Source: Galeopsis tetrahit
Lineage: Eukaryota; Streptophyta; Magnoliopsida; Lamiales; Lamiaceae
NCBI GenBank assembly: GCA_963675135.1
Contig: OY776119.1
Span: 82,019,727 to 82,083,726, forward strand
Length of the DNA: 64,000 bases
Direction: 5' to 3'
The position numbers and the translations under genes are program-made. Below, one piece after another: positions 20,701-32,016 of the stretch (its first letter is position 1; each line of letters begins with the position of its first letter). Under the pieces are notes generated by a model that made no database searches, was not told the origin of the DNA, and was given only the letters and a program-made list of their open reading frames with translations.

Positions 20701-21665
20701 ATAAAAAAATAAATAGAAAAACGAAAATAAATTGCCACGTGGGCATTACCGGTTGACAAACCTTCAATAGCCGGTTATGGGACTAATTTCAAAATAATGG
20801 AGTATGAAACTTACTGGACTAAATTCGAAAAGTGGTAACTAAGTGGACTAAAATCAAAATCGTGACAACTTAATGGAATAAAAAAAATATAATCCCGGTA
20901 AAAAATCTCATTTATATTTACATAGAAGTATATGCATATATCTCCCCCTCCCATTTTCTTCTGCCCAGCGAACCCCGATTGCTGCTAACGCCGCCACTTT
21001 GGCCCATTCTCTTCGTCACTTTGCCGCCACCCATCACCACCGCCGCGTCCGTATTCTTTCAAAATCTCATGAAATATCCGACTATAAAATTCAAATTCGG
21101 TCATGGAATTTATGGAGACTACCCATTATAGCTTCGTGTCAGTGCTAGGAATCAAAGCCCCTTGTCAATTTTAAATTTTGATCTCTACTTCATCTTCAAT
21201 TTGTGAATTTTCATCGCCATATATTTTTTCTGCAATTTTTGACCGTTTTCTTAACTTAGTTTTTTCTGATATTTTATATTCTTATTAATGTTTGGGATTG
21301 GGGCTAAGGGCGTGGTGTGAATGACGGGCTTGTCAAAATGTATATTGGAGGAGCGGTGAGTGATTGGGAAGTCGCCGGAAATGTCCGCCGGGAGGGGGAT
21401 TTGCCTGGCAAATTTCTGAGTTTGATGGGTGGGGATTGAAAATTTAATACTCGATCCGTATTATAATTTTTAATTATATTATAATTATAAAATTTTGAAT
21501 TGAATTTAATTTAATTAAAAAATATATTGAGTTGACTGTGCGTGAAGTTCACCCACCTCTTTTGTTAGTATTTAACGGAAGTAATTTTATGGGACTAAAA
21601 GTGATGGAAAAAAGACCAAAAGTTATTTGGACCTATTTCTACAGGACTAAAAGTGCAATTTTCCC
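20701..21665. mobile_element. Possible MULE fragment with GC-rich interior
   Basis: The right end is 'aggactaaaagtgcaattttccc', the inverse of a terminus seen in many plant MULEs (GGGAAAATTGCACTTTTAGTCC-type; not written in full). The interior (20940-21060) is unusually GC-rich ('gctgctaacgccgccac', 'caccaccgccgcg'), as in elements that have captured gene pieces. No matching left terminus was found, so the call is tentative. Confidence 0.35.
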
Positions 21666-21882
21666 GTTTTATTTTATTTGTGTTTTCAACCAGTACGTAC
21701 TACTTTTTTCGGCTTTGACTGGTCGAACAAAATGCAAATTAATTAAAAAATTGTATGAAGGATAAATATACTTACGAAAATGAAAATGAATAACATTTTA
21801 ATGGACAAAATGATTAATAAAAAACTTATAAAATGATATCAATGATTATTTTTTTCTAATGTCACACACATCTAATTAATTA

Positions 21883-22284
21883 TTACCAATCAAAGAGCTT
21901 TATAAATCTGCCCTTGTAGTTGCTGAAAACGTAGATGCCATTCGGTCTTGTTTCCCAGTAGCAGTTACCTTCATCACATCGACCCTTCCATTTATTTGTA
22001 AACGCATCGAATCCGATCTCCTTCCCATCCCCCCAAAGACGGCAAGTGAATAAGGTTCTGCCAAAAACATTGTTACAAAAGGACCATTTATAATCCTCGT
22101 TCGATTTGAGTGTGTGATATCCAAGATCATCGTCTTTGGATTGGCAGTGCAATTTCAGTTCCGCATTGGGGAGTTTGTTGGTCACATGAACAGTATATGC
22201 ACCTAAACATATATCCGCTTCTATCATCTCTGAAAAAATGCTAGTGCAAAGAATAAGAAAAAGTATATGATTTTTCATCATCAT
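21883..22284 (-). CDS. S-protein homolog (SPH), copy 4
   Basis: A 133-residue secreted SPH, an intact paralogue of SPH2/3 that differs at eight residues: P18S, Y27L, S66K, I73V, N76R, S94A, A112T and N132D. The signal peptide (1-23), all six Cys and the core family motifs are unchanged. The substitutions lie mainly in surface-type positions between the Cys residues. Its 3' flank ('ggtcgaacaaaatgcaaatt') and 5' leader match the other copies. A MULE-like element begins 534 bp upstream of its ATG and probably limits its promoter. Function unknown. Confidence 0.93.
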   Translation of the reverse strand: MMMKNHILFLILCTSIFSEMIEADICLGAYTVHVTNKLPNAELKLHCQSKDDDLGYHTLKSNEDYKWSFCNNVFGRTLFTCRLWGDGKEIGFDAFTNKWKGRCDEGNCYWETRPNGIYVFSNYKGRFIKLFDW

Positions 22285-22817
22285 ATATGTGTCTTAGTGA
22301 AATTAATCTAAATAGGATTAATGAAAATTACAAATACAATCGACAATTTAAATACATGCAACCTAGGTATTAATTTTGTGTTGCCATTATTTATATAATT
22401 ATATCACGATATCAAATGTGTATTTACAATTAATGATAGTTTGATTTTTTGTCAATCGAATAATTAATTTCTACCTCTTTAGCACATTTTTATACTCCTA
22501 TAATGCAATTATGAGGTTTGATTCGATGACATGCTTAATTTAATACAAATTTCATTAGTAGAGTTTAAATTCTTATAAATACTTATGTATTTAAAAATTT
22601 TGATATTCAAATTAATGTTTGAATAGTTAAGTTCAACAAACAAAAAAAGGTTATTTTTAAAATATATCGCTATAACTGTACGTTTTTGGTTAATAGTATG
22701 TAATTAATTAGTTACTCTTTATTATTTTGGTTAATTAATTAATTACATGTAATTGTTAAATAGATGTGTGTTAATTATATTACTTGAATTGTTGGTTGAC
22801 TAGAGATAATAGGATTT
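22285..22817. promoter_or_regulatory. Upstream region of SPH4
   Basis: AT-rich 5' flank homologous to the flanks of SPH2/3 ('gattgg..tagtatgtaattaattagttactctt'). It ends at 'ataggattt', where the MULE-like element is inserted. There is no other ORF. A TATA-like 'gtatttaaat' lies on the minus strand near the start codon. Confidence 0.4.
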
Positions 22818-22899
22818 GTGTGATACTTTTCGCATTCACATGTACCGTACCCCTGATTTTAATTTAATTATTTATTTATATTTTATATGCATCCATTAA

Positions 22900-23215
22900 A
22901 TTAATGAGTACACCCTCAAATTATATTTTTACTACAGGTATTTGCACACACTTATTTTATGAGTTCACCCCAAATAATTTTTTTTACAACAATTATCTAC
23001 ACCCGCTAATTTTATAAGTTCACCCCCAAATTATTTTTAGCATAGTTATCTACACCCACTCATTTTATGAGTTCACCCCCAAATAATTTCTTTTTTACAA
23101 CGGTTATCTAAACCCGTTCATTTTATGAGTTCACCCCTAAATTTTTTTTACCACAGTTATCTGCACCCGCTCATTTTATTAGTTCACCCCCAAATATTTT
23201 TTTAAAAATAATTAC
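22900..23215. repeat. Tandem repeat in left arm of the MULE-like element
   Basis: About five units of around 60 bp with the core 'ttatgagttcaccccca' and 'acaacggttatctacaccc', each slightly different. The complementary array in the right arm is at about 25640-25985. Such variation is typical of arrays that expand after insertion. Confidence 0.85.
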
Positions 23216-23555
23216 ATTTAAAATACTATTTTAGTTTTTTATTAATTTACACAAAATATAATAAAATCAACACTAATTTATATATTTACAATCTACAGTC
23301 GAGTTATTGTCGAGCTACTGTCGATTCACCATCAAATCACCCATATTTTTAGAAAAAAAATCGTAAAACATAATTAAAAAAAACTATCGAAATTAGGCAC
23401 AAATCCCAATTTTTTTTCTTTTTAATTTTTCTTCTCATTTTCAATTTTTATTCCAGATTTTTTATTTCTTCATTTTTATTTTTTCCTACTATTTTTTTCA
23501 TTAGTATTTTTTTAATTTTAATACAAAATAATATTATATGTATGATTTTATTATA

Positions 23556-23773
23556 ACCCCTCTATCCAAGTGAAAGCTCCCCATGAGCTTCGGGCACGGA
23601 GGTTAAAAAATATGATATAATAAGTGGATGTATGAGAGGTGATGTGATTGAGAGAGAGAAGAATATAATGAAATGTGAGAGGGAATAGTTTGCCAAAAAA
23701 GGAATTGATAACTTTCATTGGGACAAACGAATAAGGAAAGTTGGGTAGCTTTCACTAGGACAGAGGGAGTAGT
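23556..23773. mobile_element. Degenerate Stowaway-like MITE
   Basis: The left side 'cccctctatccaagtgaaagct' and the right side 'agctttcactaggacagaggga' are inverse matches of about 22 bases, close to the Stowaway consensus end CTCCCTCYGTCC. The right flank begins 'gta'. The interior has no ORF worth reporting; the 86-codon minus ORF is spurious. Confidence 0.6.
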
Positions 23774-24640
23774 CGGTAATACAATAAGTAATAACCAGTA
23801 AAACCATAAACAGTAATCAGTAATACCATTAACAATAATTAATAATATCTTATACAATAACAAATAATTTCACACATCTAATTATATTATGTAATACAAA
23901 AAACAATTATTAGTAATACCACGAACATTAATTAGTAATACCCTTAATATTAATCAGTAAAATTTTATACAATAAAAAATAATTCCACACATCTAATTAT
24001 ATTCAATAATACCAAAAACAATTATCAGTAATACCATGAACATTAATTAGTAATACCATGAACATTGATTAGTAATATCTTATACAATAACAAATAATTC
24101 CACAAATCTAATTATATTCAGTAATACCAAAAATAATTATCAGTAATAACATAAACAATAATATGTAATATCATAAAATTAATAATAATCAGTAATGTCT
24201 TAAACAATACTCCCTCCGTCCCAATTAGATAGACTTGTTTTTCTTTGTGGATGTCCCATTTAGATAGGCTTGTTTCCATATAAAATAATATTTTCTAATT
24301 CATTTACTAATATATCTCTATGCATTAATTACATTAAAATTTATAACATTCATTAAATAGGGTTATAATAGAAATTTTACTTGTGTAATGTGTATTCCCA
24401 ATAAAATTTCTTAATCTTTGTGAAAAGCCCAACAAGCCTATCTAATTGGGACGGAGGGAGTAATAAATAATTCCACTTAATCAGTAATACCACAAACAAT
24501 AACCATTAATACCACAATTAATAATCAATAATACTATAATCAATAATCATTAATATTAATTCAATAGTGTATTATAGTAATACTGCAATCAATAACTAGT
24601 AATATCAGTACCAATAATACCACTAACAATAATACCATAA
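23774..24640. repeat. 'cagtaatacca' low-complexity repeat
   Basis: Irregular repetition of 'aataatcagtaataccat' and 'acaataacaaataattccac' at about 60-80-bp spacing, interrupted by the Stowaway MITE at 24210. It lies inside the MULE-like element. No gene. Confidence 0.7.
24210..24460. mobile_element. Stowaway MITE (251 bp)
   Basis: Near-perfect terminal inverted repeats CTCCCTCCGTCCCAATTAGA and its complement, flanked by TA on both sides (24208-24209 and 24461-24462), as expected for Tc1/mariner MITEs. No coding capacity. Confidence 0.96.
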
Positions 24641-25315
24641 AAAAAAAAGTGGAGAGAGCGCAAATCGGGGTGTACTGAAGAAAATAGGGGGTGCACATCA
24701 CCAAGCTCAATTGAAGGGAACCCTAGCCCAATGGGAGGGCACCTTAGGTCAGCAGTCGTCGCCTGGAATTTCATTAGTAAGGTCACCGGCTCCGAGTGCC
24801 GGCCGGTCAGAGATCCATGAGCAACATACTCACAGTCCCCCGTCGGGCCGCCGGCCGGAGGAAGAGACTGCGCAGGAGAAGGGTGAAGAAGACTGACGAA
24901 GTAATGTAGCTTCGATTTGGGCAGAGATGAACGACGAGAGAGAGGTAGCGTCAATTCAAGTATTGCAGGCGAGCGGCATTGATGTCGGAGAAGCTCCTGG
25001 ATCGCGAACGCAAGAGAGATTGATCGAAGCAGTACCGTCGGTGGTCGAAATGAGGAGAGGATTTCGGCCGCCATGCTCATGGCCGAGATGGAAGATTATG
25101 TCTATTGTCATGGAAGTGAAGAATCACAATTGCGATTCGAAGAGGGTCTCGGGCTTCAGCGGCCGAGATAGAAGCGTCGTCGTCGTCGTCGAAGGGGTGG
25201 TCGGGTATGGTGGTGGCTGGGTCACCCACCGACAAGCATGGATTTCCGGCAGGTCCTTTACCCATCAAATTAAAATTCAGGTGCACCGCCGATCGACTAT
25301 AATAAAATCATACAT
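24640..25315. other. GC-rich core of the MULE-like element, possible captured sequence
   Basis: This is the only GC-rich part of the element. It carries overlapping open frames of 163 codons (minus, from 25080) and 130 codons (plus, 24927-25319). Neither has a motif I recognise, and opposite-strand ORFs in GC-rich DNA are common by chance. Captured gene pieces (Pack-MULE style) are possible but not shown. A (GTC)n-like run 'gcgtcgtcgtcgtcg' lies near 25171. Confidence 0.35.
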
Positions 25316-26082
25316 ATAATATTATTTTGTATTATATTTTAAGAAATACATATGCAAAAAATGAAAAAAAAAGGCAGAAAAATTAAAAAAGGAAAATAAA
25401 AAAAAACGAAGAAATAAAAAATTTGGAAAAAAAAATTGAAAATGGGAAGAAAAAAGAAAAAGAGGAGGGGGAAGAAAAAAAAATCGAGATTTGTGGCTAA
25501 TTTTGATAGTTTTTTATTAATTATATTTTTACGTTTTTTTTTTTTTTAAATATGGGTGATTTGGTGGTGAATCGATTTTTTAGAGTTTATTTTATTATAT
25601 TTTGTGTAAATTTTAATAAAAGGATAATATAGTCTTAAAATGTGCGAGTGCAGATAACCGTGGTAAAACAATAATTTGGGGGTGAACTCATAAAATAAAC
25701 GGGTGCAGATAATTGTGGTAAAAAATAATTTGAGGGTGAACTCATAAAATGAGCGGGTGTAGATAATTGTTGTAAAAAAGAAATGGTTTGGTGGTGAACT
25801 CATTAAATGAACGGGTGCAGATAACTGCAGTAAAAATATTATTAGGGGGTGAACTCATTAAATTAGCGGGTGCAGATAAATGTAGTAAAAATATGATTAG
25901 AGGGTGAAATCATTAAATTAGCGGGTGCAGATAAATGTAGTAAAAATATGATTAGGGGGTGAACTCATTAAATTAGCGAGCAGGTAAACTATAAATAAAA
26001 AATTAAAATTGAAATTAGCGGGCACCGTACACTAGGAGGTACGGGAGAATTTGGCATAGGAATTTGATGGGATTTTCTATGG

Positions 26083-27200
26083 TTTGAAAGTCTTTCTGAC
26101 AATAAGAAATCTATTAAAAGGTGACATGTCGTCCATTTTCGTCATAATGCGATCTAGCTAATTTTGTTATGTGATAGAATAATTATTTTTAAATAAATAT
26201 ATAAAATTAAAAAATACTAATATTTCTTTTAAAACTTTGAAAATTTATAAATGGATAATTTTATTTACGTCCAGTAATTTAGACTTAATTCAGTTTAAGT
26301 CCTTTAAATTTTTTTTAATTCTACGTCTATTTTTAATTATAAATATTAACATTTATTTATTTTAGTTTTTAATTAAAAAAATTTAATCATTTTGGCTAGA
26401 TGGCCCGACAGCCCGTCAGGCCTATGTTTGTCCAGCCCGAAAAATGTTATGACGGGAGAGCATTGACCCGGTCCAACATGTTTGACAACCATGATTATAT
26501 ATGTTATTTTATTATTAAATATTTAAAATTATATAAATTTAAAAGGATATTGCAATCATTTTATATTTATTAATTTAATTTATTAGTCCAACATGTTTGA
26601 CAACCATGATTATATATGTTATTTTATTATTAAATATTTAAAATTATATAAATTTAAAAGGATATTGCAATCATTTTATATTTATTAATTTAATTTATTA
26701 GTAGGTCGAAAATTTACGATTGCACATTGCATATAGAACAAACACACAATTGTGAAATGCAATCATAATTATATAATTTGGATCATTGATCCAAATGATG
26801 TTTAATGTATTTCTTAGTATCAGAGATGACAAGCTTTCTCGACTATAAAATACCCCAATTATATTGATTGTTGACTAGAAAAAATAAAAATGATTATACA
26901 CAATTGAAACTCTACCAAAATTTTGTAAAAATAAATAAATAAATTATTAGATGTGTTTTTTTTTTTTTTTTTTTTTTTGAGGAGTATTAGATGTGTTTTA
27001 ATTATTTGAATTGTTAGAATGTTGGTTTTAACTAGGAAAATTCGAAATTGTTGGTTGATTAATTTGGAAAATTAGATTTTCGGTTGATAAGAAAAATTAG
27101 AAATTGTTATATGTATACGGTCGAAACTCTGCTGAAATTTTATAAATAGTAATTTTAATAATCCATATATAGTCGTATATATGATGCAGATAAAATGTAC
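26083..27200. repeat. Dispersed repeat, copy 2, with internal tandem duplication
   Basis: 26083-26740 matches 20158-20700. Within it, a block of about 114 bp beginning 'gtccaacatgtttgacaacc' (about 26472) is repeated exactly in tandem from about 26586 to 26701. A T-run of more than 20 bases lies near 26950. No coding frame. Confidence 0.7.
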
Positions 27201-27588
27201 TATACACATGAAATATTAATGATGAAAACATCCTTTCGATTTAATATATGACTCATATTATTATTGGTTATTTATCTCTTATTTTATTATATATGCTTAA
27301 TTATACTTGAATAGTATGATATGGGCCCATAATGTGTTGATTTTGGCATGGCGTATACCCCTAGCTTTGTTAGATGCACTCCCCCTCCATTTTTATTAAT
27401 TAAATATTCAATTAAATTTCCTATTTTTTCCCTTTTAGTAAAAAAAATACAAGATAAATGCACTCCCCTACTATTCTAACCATAATTCTAAACCTAACCT
27501 TATAATTAGAAAAGGAGCAGCCGCCGCCACCATCGCCGGCAGTTGATTGGGTGTGAGATTGCTCGTATTTGTGCTCATTTTTGTTATA
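27201..27588. other. Intergenic sequence
   Basis: AT-rich except for 'gcagccgccgccaccatcgccgg' (27518-27540). The 69-codon minus ORF has no recognisable motif. No element ends were seen before the CACTA MITE. Confidence 0.4.
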
Positions 27589-27762
27589 CACTACAAGAAA
27601 ATTGACTTTTAGTGACGAAAATCCAATCATTATAACTTATCTAGCTAAAAGTCTTTAGTGACGGTAATTTACTTTTAGTGAGAGGTCATGTCACTAAAGA
27701 CTTTTAGTTAGAGAAGCAATAATGAGAGGATGCTGTCACTAAAAATCAGCTTTTTTATAGTG
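27589..27762. mobile_element. Short CACTA-type MITE (174 bp)
   Basis: It starts CACTACAAGAAAATTGAC and ends 'cttttttaTAGTG', with ata on both sides (27586-27588 and 27763-27765) as the 3-bp target duplication. Subterminal 'ttttagtgac' occurs several times in both orientations. No ORF. Confidence 0.92.
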
Positions 27763-27769
27763 ATATTAT

Positions 27770-29118
27770 TGTAGCATTTTGATGTAATTTTGGGCGTAAT
27801 TGATAGAAAGTGTGCTACTAACTTGTCGTCAAAGAAATGTGTTCAAAGTGTAGGAAACAAGGTGAAATGGTCCATTTTAGGGAAAAAAACAAGCATTGGT
27901 GAATGGAAATTGAAGTTCGGTTGGAAGACAAGCAAGGAAAGCCGAGAAAAAGTGTTAGAAAAGCCCGAGGAGCATAAATCACTTGGCCGGCCGAGTGGTC
28001 CCACACTGGCGGTCGAGTGAGGTGGACTTCTAGAAAGTTTCGAAAATCTCAATGTCACTCGGACGGCCGAGTGTGTTCTGTAGCCCAAAAACCCGTTGTA
28101 TGTCCACTCGACTCGGTTGACCGAGTCATATCACTCGGTTGACCGAGTCAACTTACGTTTTTTGGGGAATTTCGTGAATTTTGAAAAACTTCGAGGACCC
28201 AATTGCGTATTTCGTCTCACACACTCTTTGAAGCTTTAAATAGCTTCCAACTCAGTTTGTAAAAGCTTCTTGTCCTCATCTATTGCAAAACCCATAAACC
28301 CTAGTTCTTACTTAGGGTGTGTTTGCAAAACATAGTGATTGCTTTAAAATGATTAAAATTGATTTTTACACTAAAATAGAAAATTGATAGTGTTTTAAAA
28401 TTAAGCACTTTAAATCAATTATGTATATATTGTGGTGTTTACAAAACAAATCACTTTTTTTTATAAATTTACAAAAAACACCCTTATTACATTTGGATAG
28501 GTAATCTGTAAAGATGAAATATTAATTAAATTTAGAGGGCAAAATTGTAAAATTGATTGTTGTAATGATGAGAAGCACATAGAAGCTATTAGAAGTAGGT
28601 GGAGGGGTGCTTCACCAAAATCACTTTTAACAAATTAACTTAATCACTTTGTTGTGTTTCCAAACACTCCAAAAGTGATTCTATTTGGAAAAAAAAGTGT
28701 TTTTAAGCAACTTCTAGTGTTTCCAAACACCCACTTAGCCTTATTTCCACATTTATTGCTACTTTAATTTCTAGTTTAGCTTCAAGATAGAATTCTTAGC
28801 ATAGTTTTTTTGAAGAACAAGACTCTACTCTTTTGTAATAGCTAGGTATTTTGAAGAAACAACAAGGTGACTTCAAACCATACTCCCACGAGAATAAACC
28901 TCACCTCCACTTAATGTCCCATTGTCAAATGCCATTCACCCATGTACCAGATTCAATAATTAATTCTAGCTTCTTTATTAATACATAGTGAGAACAATCT
29001 AGGATAAGACTCACATAATGGAGGGCCGTTCAGCCACCGGTCTTTCCACCGGTCTTCTTAAGTGTCTGGATTAATGAATCCATTTTTTTGACCATTTGAT
29101 TAAACTCAACGCAACAGC
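27770..29118 (+). mobile_element. Ty3/Gypsy LTR (plus strand), interrupted by a MITE
   Basis: Non-coding sequence with palindromic GGCCGAGTG / CTCGGTTGACCGAG motifs (27985-28150), followed by 'aaaaccctagttctta'-type leader and, after the MITE, a stretch ending just before a primer-site-like sequence at 29119. There is no TATA or terminus of high confidence. The ORFs at 27790-28088 read through the motif repeat and are not genes. Confidence 0.45.
28316..28732. mobile_element. MITE with TGTTTGCAAAAC / GTTTCCAAACAC ends (417 bp)
   Basis: The left end GGTGTGTTTGCAAAACA and right end TAGTGTTTCCAAACACCC are imperfect inverse copies. The direct repeat acttag flanks both (28310-28315 and 28733-28738). 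The interior repeats 'caaaagtgatt' in both orientations. The ends and target size fit a hAT-type MITE best; the superfamily is not certain. Confidence 0.7.
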
Positions 29119-29136
29119 TGGCCTCGTCTGTGGGAA
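29119..29136 (+). other. Degenerate retrotransposon primer binding site
   Basis: TGGCCTCGTCTGTGGGAA is one step from the TGGCGCCGTCTGTGGGAA site that follows the 5' LTR in many plant Tat-group Gypsy elements. It marks the inner end of the LTR at 27770-29118. No gag or pol of that element follows. Confidence 0.4.
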
Positions 29137-29305
29137 AATTGAGTTAAGACGTGAAGTTTTAATTTTGATTGTTCGTGATTTGATTCCTCTCATACCTTAA
29201 CATGGTTGAGGAACAAGGGGATTATCGATTTCAAAAAAATATGATCGAGGAGATACGTACATGTTGTATCTACCCCAACGATTATATTATTCCGAATAGA
29301 AAGAA
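29137..29305. other. Unassigned sequence between Gypsy leader and Copia remnant
   Basis: No identifiable domain. The plus ORF starting at 29202 becomes recognisable only when it reaches the RT remnant near 29310 in another frame. Confidence 0.3.
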
Positions 29306-30328
29306 AACCTTTATAATGCCTTCCTCCATGGGCGTCTTGACACCCCTATTTATATGGAACAACCTATGGGGTAAGTTGATTCCGTTTTTCCTTCACATGT
29401 CTATCGTTTGAACAAAGCTATATATAACCTCCAACATGCTCCTTTGGCCTGGTGTCGCCGATTCAGTGATTTCCTGGCGAGTCTTTGTTTTACAAAGTGC
29501 AAGGCGGACACTTCCCTTTTTGTTTGCTCTCTTGGTTCTCGTTATTATATTTGTTGGTTTATGTGGATGATATTATTGTCAGGGGGAATAACTCGGGATC
29601 GATTGATCAAGAGTCTCATAGATCGTAGTTGTCGTAAATTTTCCATTAAGGACCTCGGACACCTCAACTACAGTTTTTGGGTCTTGAGGTTACTTACATT
29701 GATCAGGGCTTGTTTATTTCTCAATCCAAATATGCTTGGGATATAAATACAATGGGCCGACCTCCTACAAGAAAAGTCGGTTTGCTACTTGTTTGTCGTT
29801 TGGTGAGACATTACGTCTATCTGGTATTGTTTATACAAATCCTACATTAATTATACAGGTCTTTGGTTAGGGCCTTTGAAGTACCTTACTATCACTCGGA
29901 CTGATCTTGCTTATGTAGTTAATACTATCAGTCAATTTCAATCCGCTTCAACAACTGACCACTTTCAGGCCGTCAAACGCATTCCTCATTACGTTCAAGG
30001 TGCACTTGATTTTGGCCTTGCATTTACTCGAGTGAAATTTCATTCTCTTGGGTTATTCGGATGCTGATTCGACCCGTACGTATACTCCATCTTTCTAGGC
30101 TTGAATCTCGTTTCTTGAGTGTTAATTAAGCAGCAACCCACAGTCGCTCGATCAGTTGTGAGTCTGAGTATCGAGCAATGACCAATGCTACCAAAGAGAT
30201 TATTTGGCTCACACGCTTGCTTCGGGAACTTCGCGCGGGCTCTTCCCTCTATCCCCACCGACATAATTATGCGACAACAATAGTGCTATCATTAATTTTT
30301 AGTCAGAATTCGGTGGCTCATAAGCGTG
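29306..30328 (+). pseudogene. Ty1/Copia reverse transcriptase-RNase H remnant
   Basis: Frameshifted pieces in order: FLHGRLDTPIYMEQPMG (29311 onward), LNKAIYNLQHAPLAWCRRFSDF-like RT (29408-29700, with a damaged catalytic region near the usual YVDD), then YLTITRTDLAYVVNTISQF and AVKRIPHYVQGALDFGLAFTR (29876-30067). The RNase H part stops at the target site ctaag, where the SIRE-like element is inserted, and resumes at 40774. The part from 29750 is repeated at 60392-61010. Confidence 0.85.
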
Positions 30329-30333
30329 CTAAG

Positions 30334-31855
30334 TGTTGGGATATAAATCCTATAAACAATGTTCTAATTGATGATTGTATGTTTTGATGGCCAAAATCAA
30401 CTTAAAGTTAGTAATATATGTGGTTCTAAGTCATCTTAACTAAGTCATCTGAAAACAAGATTACTGATCTTAACTGAGTCATCTGAAATAAGTTTACTGA
30501 TCTTATTAAGTAATATTGAAAATAAGATTACTGATCTTAATGGAATCTGAGAATAAGAATATTGATTTTAATGAGATATTTGAAATCTAAGTTACTGATC
30601 TTATCTGAGTTTACTGATCTTATATGAGTTACTGATCTGATATATGAACTGTTAGGAACTAAGCTGATGTTTTGTATTGTATAGACAGCTTATAGTATAG
30701 GACTTTGAAATACTCATCTGTATATAGTTCAGTTGATGTATAGATAGGTTTTATATTTGTAAAGTTGTATTCTATTGTATTCAGCATTGTAAAGTTTAGA
30801 ACAGTAAATTTAGAACACTAGATTAGAAGAAGATCAGAAGACTAATGAAGACTCAGAAGACTACTTCAGAATAAGAAGACTTCAAAGAAGAGTTGAAGAG
30901 AAGCTTAGAAGAATTCTTGAGAAGTACATAACAGTTTTAAGTTACTGTGCTGATTGACTAAGAACAGTAAAAATCAGAACAGTAAGTTACTGTGCTGATT
31001 TGGTAAATGTGAAAGAATAAGTTTGGAAAGCTTATTTAAAGAGTAACTGAAGATATATTTGAAGATATGCTGACTTGGAATAAGAAGGAAGTTACAAAGT
31101 CGGTTACAAGAAGAAGTTACAAAAACAGTTTTAGAGTTAGTTGAGAGTTAGTTCACAAACTGCTAACTGTCATACTAAAGTCTATAAATACTGTATGATC
31201 TCCTACTTGAAGAGACGACTAAGACTACTGAAAGACTGCTACTACTAAACAATTACTGATCTTAGAGAAATTAAGAGCAAGTCTACAATCAAGAACTCAC
31301 AGAGTTAAGGAAATCGAACTAAGGAGAAGCCACTGAATTGAAGAGAAGAAATCAAAGGCTACTCAAAGAGAAGTTTTACTTTTCAGTTTTAAGTTTGTGT
31401 TTTGTAAACAAGTGTGCTAGTTACTTGTAAAAATTACTAGTAGATCGAAGATATACCTGGAAGTATAATCGATAAGATCACAGTCTTAATCTTGGGACTT
31501 TAAGCCACAAGAAACTCAAGGAAGAGTAATAAAACATCACAACTGGGATTGTGAGAGTGGATGTAGACTTATTGGTCGAACCACTATAAAATCTTGTGTT
31601 CTTTATTTTCTGTTTGATATTTGTTTGATATTTGTTTAAATAAGAACAGTAGAATTGTCTAAGTAAAGATCTGATTAAAAGTTGAGTATAAAACTAAAAC
31701 TGGAAGTACTGATCTGACTCAGTAAGAACAGTACTATTCAGAACACTATTCCGCATTATAAACTCTAATATTTTGAAAGATTTTTGAAAGTCTATTCACC
31801 CCTCCCCTCCAGACTTTCTTAGCTTACTCAATCTTAACTCAACTTGGGACCAACA
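30334..31855 (+). repeat. 5' LTR of Copia element 1
   Basis: Begins TGTTGGGATATAAATCC and ends ACTTGGGACCAACA. It contains many 'tactgatctta' and 'gaagact' repeats. Its 3' part includes 'gaaccactataaaatcttgtg', also conserved in element 2, and 'gtctataaatactgtatgatc' (near 31183) as a TATA candidate. Confidence 0.95.
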
Positions 31856-31857
31856 AG

Positions 31858-31869
31858 TGGTATCAGAGC
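31858..31869 (+). other. Primer binding site (tRNA-Met initiator)
   Basis: TGGTATCAGAGC, two bases after the LTR, is the standard plant Copia primer site complementary to the 3' end of initiator tRNA-Met. Confidence 0.95.
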
Positions 31870-32016
31870 AGTAGTTCTTTGGACTGCTGTTTCTTGATAA
31901 CCTTGCAGATCTTGAGGGAAATCTCACTGATCTTAATACTATTTCTTGATATCTGTCATTATCTGAATACTTGAAAACTATCTGCTATACTACTGATCCT
32001 ATTTGTCTAATCAAAC

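Larger units (their letters stand above)
22818..26055. mobile_element. MULE-like element with long inverted ends made of tandem repeats (3238 bp)
   Basis: The left arm (22818 to about 23470) and right arm (about 25430 to 26055) are inverted copies of about 620 bp. Each arm holds about five to eight tandem copies of a roughly 60-bp unit (left: 'cacccgctcattttatgagttcaccccc'; right: its complement). Flanks are ataggattt (22809-22817) and ataggaattt (26056-26065), close to a 9-bp MULE target duplication; the SPH2/3 flanks have the uninterrupted 'ataggaatt'. There is no MURA transposase. Two MITEs and a GC-rich core lie inside. Confidence 0.75.

Noticed and set aside
24589..25080. 163-codon minus-strand ORF as a host gene
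   Set aside because: It extends into simple repeat at its 3' end, lies inside a transposon and has no recognisable domain; reported only as a GC-rich core.
29202..29411. 69-codon ORF as an independent gene
   Set aside because: Its 3' half overlaps, out of frame, a recognisable Copia RT segment; random frame in a decayed element.
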